Shown here one piece after another: positions 62,072-64,000 of a stretch of DNA of 64,000 bases. The notes under the pieces are model-generated. The model did not search any database, was not told the DNA's origin, and saw only the letters and a program-made list of their open reading frames with translations. The position numbers were made by a program, and so were the translations under genes. The first letter of the stretch is position 1. The number at the start of each line of letters is the position of its first letter. The stretch comes from JAFAHS01 sp046728175. Its GTDB lineage: Bacteria > Desulfobacterota > Binatia > Binatales > Binataceae. The stretch spans positions 8,381-72,380 of the forward strand of contig JBKPEA010000029.1 in the NCBI GenBank assembly GCA_046728175.1, given 5' to 3'.

Positions 62072-62824
62072 TCAGCGGGAGTGGTCGGCGATGAACTGCA
62101 GCATTAGGTTGCGAAGCTCGGCACCATGCGCGCCGCGGAGGATTTCGGTTCCGTGCTCATGGCCGGAATAAATTTTGAGCGACTTTTTAGCCGTCGCGTG
62201 CTTGTAGAGAATTGCGGAATTGCCGGCCACGAATGGGTCGTCGGTGGTTTCCACGAACAGCAACGGTGCCTTTACCTGGGCATCCGCGTCGTAGACGTTG
62301 AGCCCCCCAAACTCAACCGGCGTGGACAATAGGATCAGTCCGGTGACCGGGTACTGCGAAGCGAGCGCAACCGCCGCATCCGCGCCCATGCTTGCCCCCG
62401 CTATGAACAGGTGTTTCATGCGCGGACGCATGAAGTCATAGGCCGCTTTAAGATCCACGGGAGAATCGGGGACGTGCACAACCAGCCCCGACTCGGGAAA
62501 GCCCCTAAAATCGAAAGTCAGCGCACAGTAACCATGCGCGGCAAGGATCATTGCGAAGTCGGTCCAACCCGTCTGATCACCGTTGTATTGATGTGCCAGT
62601 ATCACGCCCGTATCGCCCCCGCCGTACAGATGCGCGCCCAGCGCCAGTCCATCGGCGGTCCTGAGCTGCACCGGGGTTCCTGCGGCCGCGTCGCGCGGCG
62701 TGACCGGGTTGAAAGCAGAAGCGTCGCCAGCGGCAAAAGTCTGATCCGCGTGCACCTCGCCAAAACCGACCGTCGTTACGATTGCCGCCACCAGGGCGAT
62801 GCTGACCGCGTTGAGCAGTGCCAT
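62072..62824 (-). CDS. secreted alpha/beta hydrolase
   Basis: 250 residues. N-terminal signal peptide (SIALVAAIVTTVGFGEVHAD), then an alpha/beta hydrolase: FDFRGFPESG near 99 (oxyanion region), LFIAGASMGADAAVALASQ near 140 (nucleophile Ser in GASMGA), TTDDPFVAGN near 198 (Asp), and GHEHGTEILRG near 222 (His). A small periplasmic esterase or peptidase-like hydrolase; the substrate is unknown. Its start overlaps the gntK stop by one base, so the two are translationally coupled. Confidence 0.85.
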   Translation of the reverse strand: MALLNAVSIALVAAIVTTVGFGEVHADQTFAAGDASAFNPVTPRDAAAGTPVQLRTADGLALGAHLYGGGDTGVILAHQYNGDQTGWTDFAMILAAHGYCALTFDFRGFPESGLVVHVPDSPVDLKAAYDFMRPRMKHLFIAGASMGADAAVALASQYPVTGLILLSTPVEFGGLNVYDADAQVKAPLLFVETTDDPFVAGNSAILYKHATAKKSLKIYSGHEHGTEILRGAHGAELRNLMLQFIADHSR

Positions 62825-63321
62825 CAGATCGCGAGTCTCTTCCTGATCGCGTCGACGATCTGAGCCGGCGTATCCGAGACATCAATCGTGATCGCGTCAC
62901 GAGGTTCTTCCAGCGCTTCGAATTGGCTCGGTAAAAGAGAACTCGGCATGAAATGATCTTTCCGCTTTCCAAGCCGCGCCTCGACAAGCTTGGGCGATCC
63001 CTTCAGATATATGATTCGCACCTGCCCGGAGTCGCTGACGATCAATTCGCGGTATGACTGTTTGAGAGCGGAGCAGGCAATAACCGCATCAACCCCGTCG
63101 GCAAGGCATTGGTCGACTAAACGGCGGATGCGGTGGAGCCATGGTAGGCGGTCGGCGTCGGTGAGCGGAATCCCGCGGCTCATCTTGCTGCGGTTGGCAG
63201 CAGAATGCAGATCGTCACCCTCGTAGAATCGCCACTTAAGCGCCTTCGCAAGCAGCGCCCCAATGGTGGTTTTGCCGGAGCCGGACACTCCCATCAAAAC
63301 GAGGATCATCGCAGGCAACAT
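62824..63321 (-). CDS. gntK: gluconokinase
   Basis: 165 residues. P-loop LMGVSGSGKTTIGALLAK near residue 10, gluconate-binding region WRFYEGDDLHSAANRSKMS near 30 with KMSRGIPLTDADRLPWL, CSALKQSYRELI near 85 and KRKDHFMPSSLLPSQFEALE near 118, all typical of GntK. It phosphorylates gluconate to 6-phosphogluconate with ATP. ATG 63321 was chosen; an ATG at 63309 gives an equally usual N-terminus. Coupled to the hydrolase gene that follows. Confidence 0.93.
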   Translation of the reverse strand: MLPAMILVLMGVSGSGKTTIGALLAKALKWRFYEGDDLHSAANRSKMSRGIPLTDADRLPWLHRIRRLVDQCLADGVDAVIACSALKQSYRELIVSDSGQVRIIYLKGSPKLVEARLGKRKDHFMPSSLLPSQFEALEEPRDAITIDVSDTPAQIVDAIRKRLAI

Positions 63322-63370
63322 TCTCCCGCTCGCCTCTGCTAACCCACACAGATCCGGGCTTAAAACTACG

Positions 63371-63404
63371 GCGGCTGCGGCATGACACTCCGCAGCCGCT
63401 TTTT
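63371..63404 (+). terminator. intrinsic terminator on the plus strand with no gene before it
   Basis: GCGGCTGCGG and CCGCAGCCGC make a perfect 10-bp stem (63371-63380, 63390-63399) around a nine-base loop, followed by TTTTT (63400-63404). On the plus strand nothing upstream needs it, since gntK runs on the other strand. It may be the leftover terminator of a lost gene, or may work on the minus strand only weakly. Confidence 0.75.
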
Positions 63405-63413
63405 CAACGGTAC

Positions 63414-63860
63414 GGGACAGATTCCGTTGCCGGCGTGGTTCTCGTGGACAGCCCGTCTCGCGCGGACCATTGGAGCTCGATGTTCATAGAGAATTTGCAA
63501 AAGATCCTTTCCAACCTTTCCATCTACGCTAACCACCCCGAGGAATTTCTGGAGGGAATGATCCGCTCGCTCTTCAAGAAACCGCACCCTGGGGTCGATT
63601 TCCAAGCGCTGGTGAAAACCAGCCTGCAGACCCCGACCAGTACTGGGATAGCCATGTGGTGGCAGACATCTTCGGCGCTGATCGCCGTCGGGCCTTGGCC
63701 AAACTGAATAAGCCGGCGCTGGTAATTGCTTCTTCGGGGTCTCCGTTACTCGATGTGCAAAAACGAATGGCCGCAACCATTCCGGGCTCGAAGTTTATCG
63801 CCATCGAGGGCGCAGCGCACGCGGTCCTTGTCGACCAACCTGAGAAATTCGACGAAGCAC
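63414..63860 (+). pseudogene. remnant of an alpha/beta hydrolase gene
   Basis: The first frame gives AGVVLVDSPSRADHWSSMF, the region just after the nucleophile elbow, so the first 100 or so residues are gone. It ends in SLQTPTSTGIAMWWQ; the second frame, from 63656, gives MVADIFGADRRRALAKLNK and later GAAHAVLVDQPEKFDEAL, with the expected Asp and His regions. A frameshift near 63652 joins them. The 3' end is cut by the IS630 element. Three lesions: loss of the 5' part, frameshift, insertion. Confidence 0.75.
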
Positions 63861-64000
63861 TAGTGTCCTGTCCCAATGGTTCGTTTAATAAGTGAAGGGG
63901 CATGAGTTTCGACGGTTCGATGAGCGAAGCGAGCGATGCTGGCGAGAATCTGGTCGGCGGTTTTGGTCCACTTAAACGGGCGCGGCGCTTGATTGTGCGC
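63860..64000 (-). CDS. IS630-family transposase, C-terminal end (partial)
   Basis: 46 residues before the stop, with the rest outside the window. FKWTKTADQILASIARFA is the characteristic C-terminal end of IS630-type DDE transposases, with the catalytic residues further upstream. The reading frame runs through the element's end; its stop TAG is built from the target TA plus the next host base. Confidence 0.85.
   Translation of the reverse strand, partial: AHNQAPRPFKWTKTADQILASIARFAHRTVETHAPSLIKRTIGTGH
63861..64000 (-). mobile_element. IS630-family insertion sequence, left part (partial)
   Basis: The junction reads CTAG at 63860-63863 on the plus strand, which is the favoured IS630 target; the duplicated TA would be 63861-63862 and the inverted repeat starts GTGTCCTGTCCCAATGG. 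The element leaves the window at its right edge, so the far end and second TA are not visible. It cuts the hydrolase remnant. Confidence 0.75.

Noticed and set aside
1..64000. CRISPR array or long tandem repeats
   Set aside because: No regularly spaced direct repeats were seen on reading the window; a computed repeat scan was not possible.

Overview
The window is about 64 kb of high-GC chromosome, densely packed with genes on both strands. The gene set suggests a Gram-negative bacterium: an outer-membrane beta-barrel, a lipid A-type acyltransferase, an RND pump, a PBP1B-type murein synthase and CCA-encoded tRNA. It is soil-like in metabolism. It carries an F420-type LLM oxidoreductase, crotonyl-CoA carboxylase/reductase, the GlgE alpha-glucan route and a Desulfobacterota-like order of housekeeping genes (DUF2232 tail before rplI). 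My best inference is a lineage near Desulfobacterota, for example Candidatus Binatota. That is a guess from gene content and would need a marker-gene tree. There is no CRISPR array, prophage or rRNA operon. One IS630-type element enters at the right edge.

Layout. 0-3.4 kb: ribosomal protein L9, a glutathione S-transferase, a zinc-ribbon protein with a clear terminator, and glgC. 3.4-13.2 kb: envelope and sugar-nucleotide genes (LpxL-like acyltransferase, CPBP protease, SDR, phosphohexomutase plus mannose-1-phosphate guanylyltransferase, PBP1B), with a zinc metallopeptidase and an adenosine-specific kinase. 13.4-19.3 kb: TrmI, two small zinc-finger proteins, a SecF without a neighbouring SecD, a HAD phosphatase, an unpaired ABC permease and a GNAT. 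19.4-24.3 kb: a complete isc operon, iscS-iscU-iscA-hscB-hscA-iscX, driven by a strong sigma70-like promoter whose -10 is overlapped by an IscR-like palindrome. No iscR and no ferredoxin gene lie nearby.

24.4-37.6 kb: a conserved hypothetical, an LLM oxidoreductase, a large FAD/Fe-S dehydrogenase, and a divergent cluster that looks like part of the ethylmalonyl-CoA pathway (ccr on one side; maoC, acyl-CoA dehydrogenase, maoC and a CitE/Mcl-type lyase on the other) around a perfect 24-bp palindrome. Then come a broken wrbA, a pirin and argC. 37.7-42.8 kb: a three-gene set of FecR-domain protein, beta-barrel-like protein and CHASE2 adenylate cyclase, then rplM-rpsI behind tRNA-Asp(GTC). 43-51.6 kb: a CYTH-like protein and the operon glgE - treS/maltokinase fusion - glgB, which turns trehalose into branched alpha-glucan through maltose-1-phosphate. 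52-64 kb: an RND pump with its adaptor, a LOG-family protein, a dienelactone hydrolase fused to an NTF2-like domain, an MFS transporter, NAD synthetase, a secreted alpha/beta hydrolase coupled to gluconokinase, and a decayed hydrolase gene cut by IS630.

Three genes are visibly broken (a small lipoprotein at 29.5 kb, wrbA at 35 kb, a hydrolase at 63.5 kb). The most unusual intact material is the FecR/barrel/CHASE2 set, the split pair of MaoC proteins in which one lacks the usual catalytic histidine, the palindromes at the isc and ccr promoters, and the zinc-ribbon HscB.
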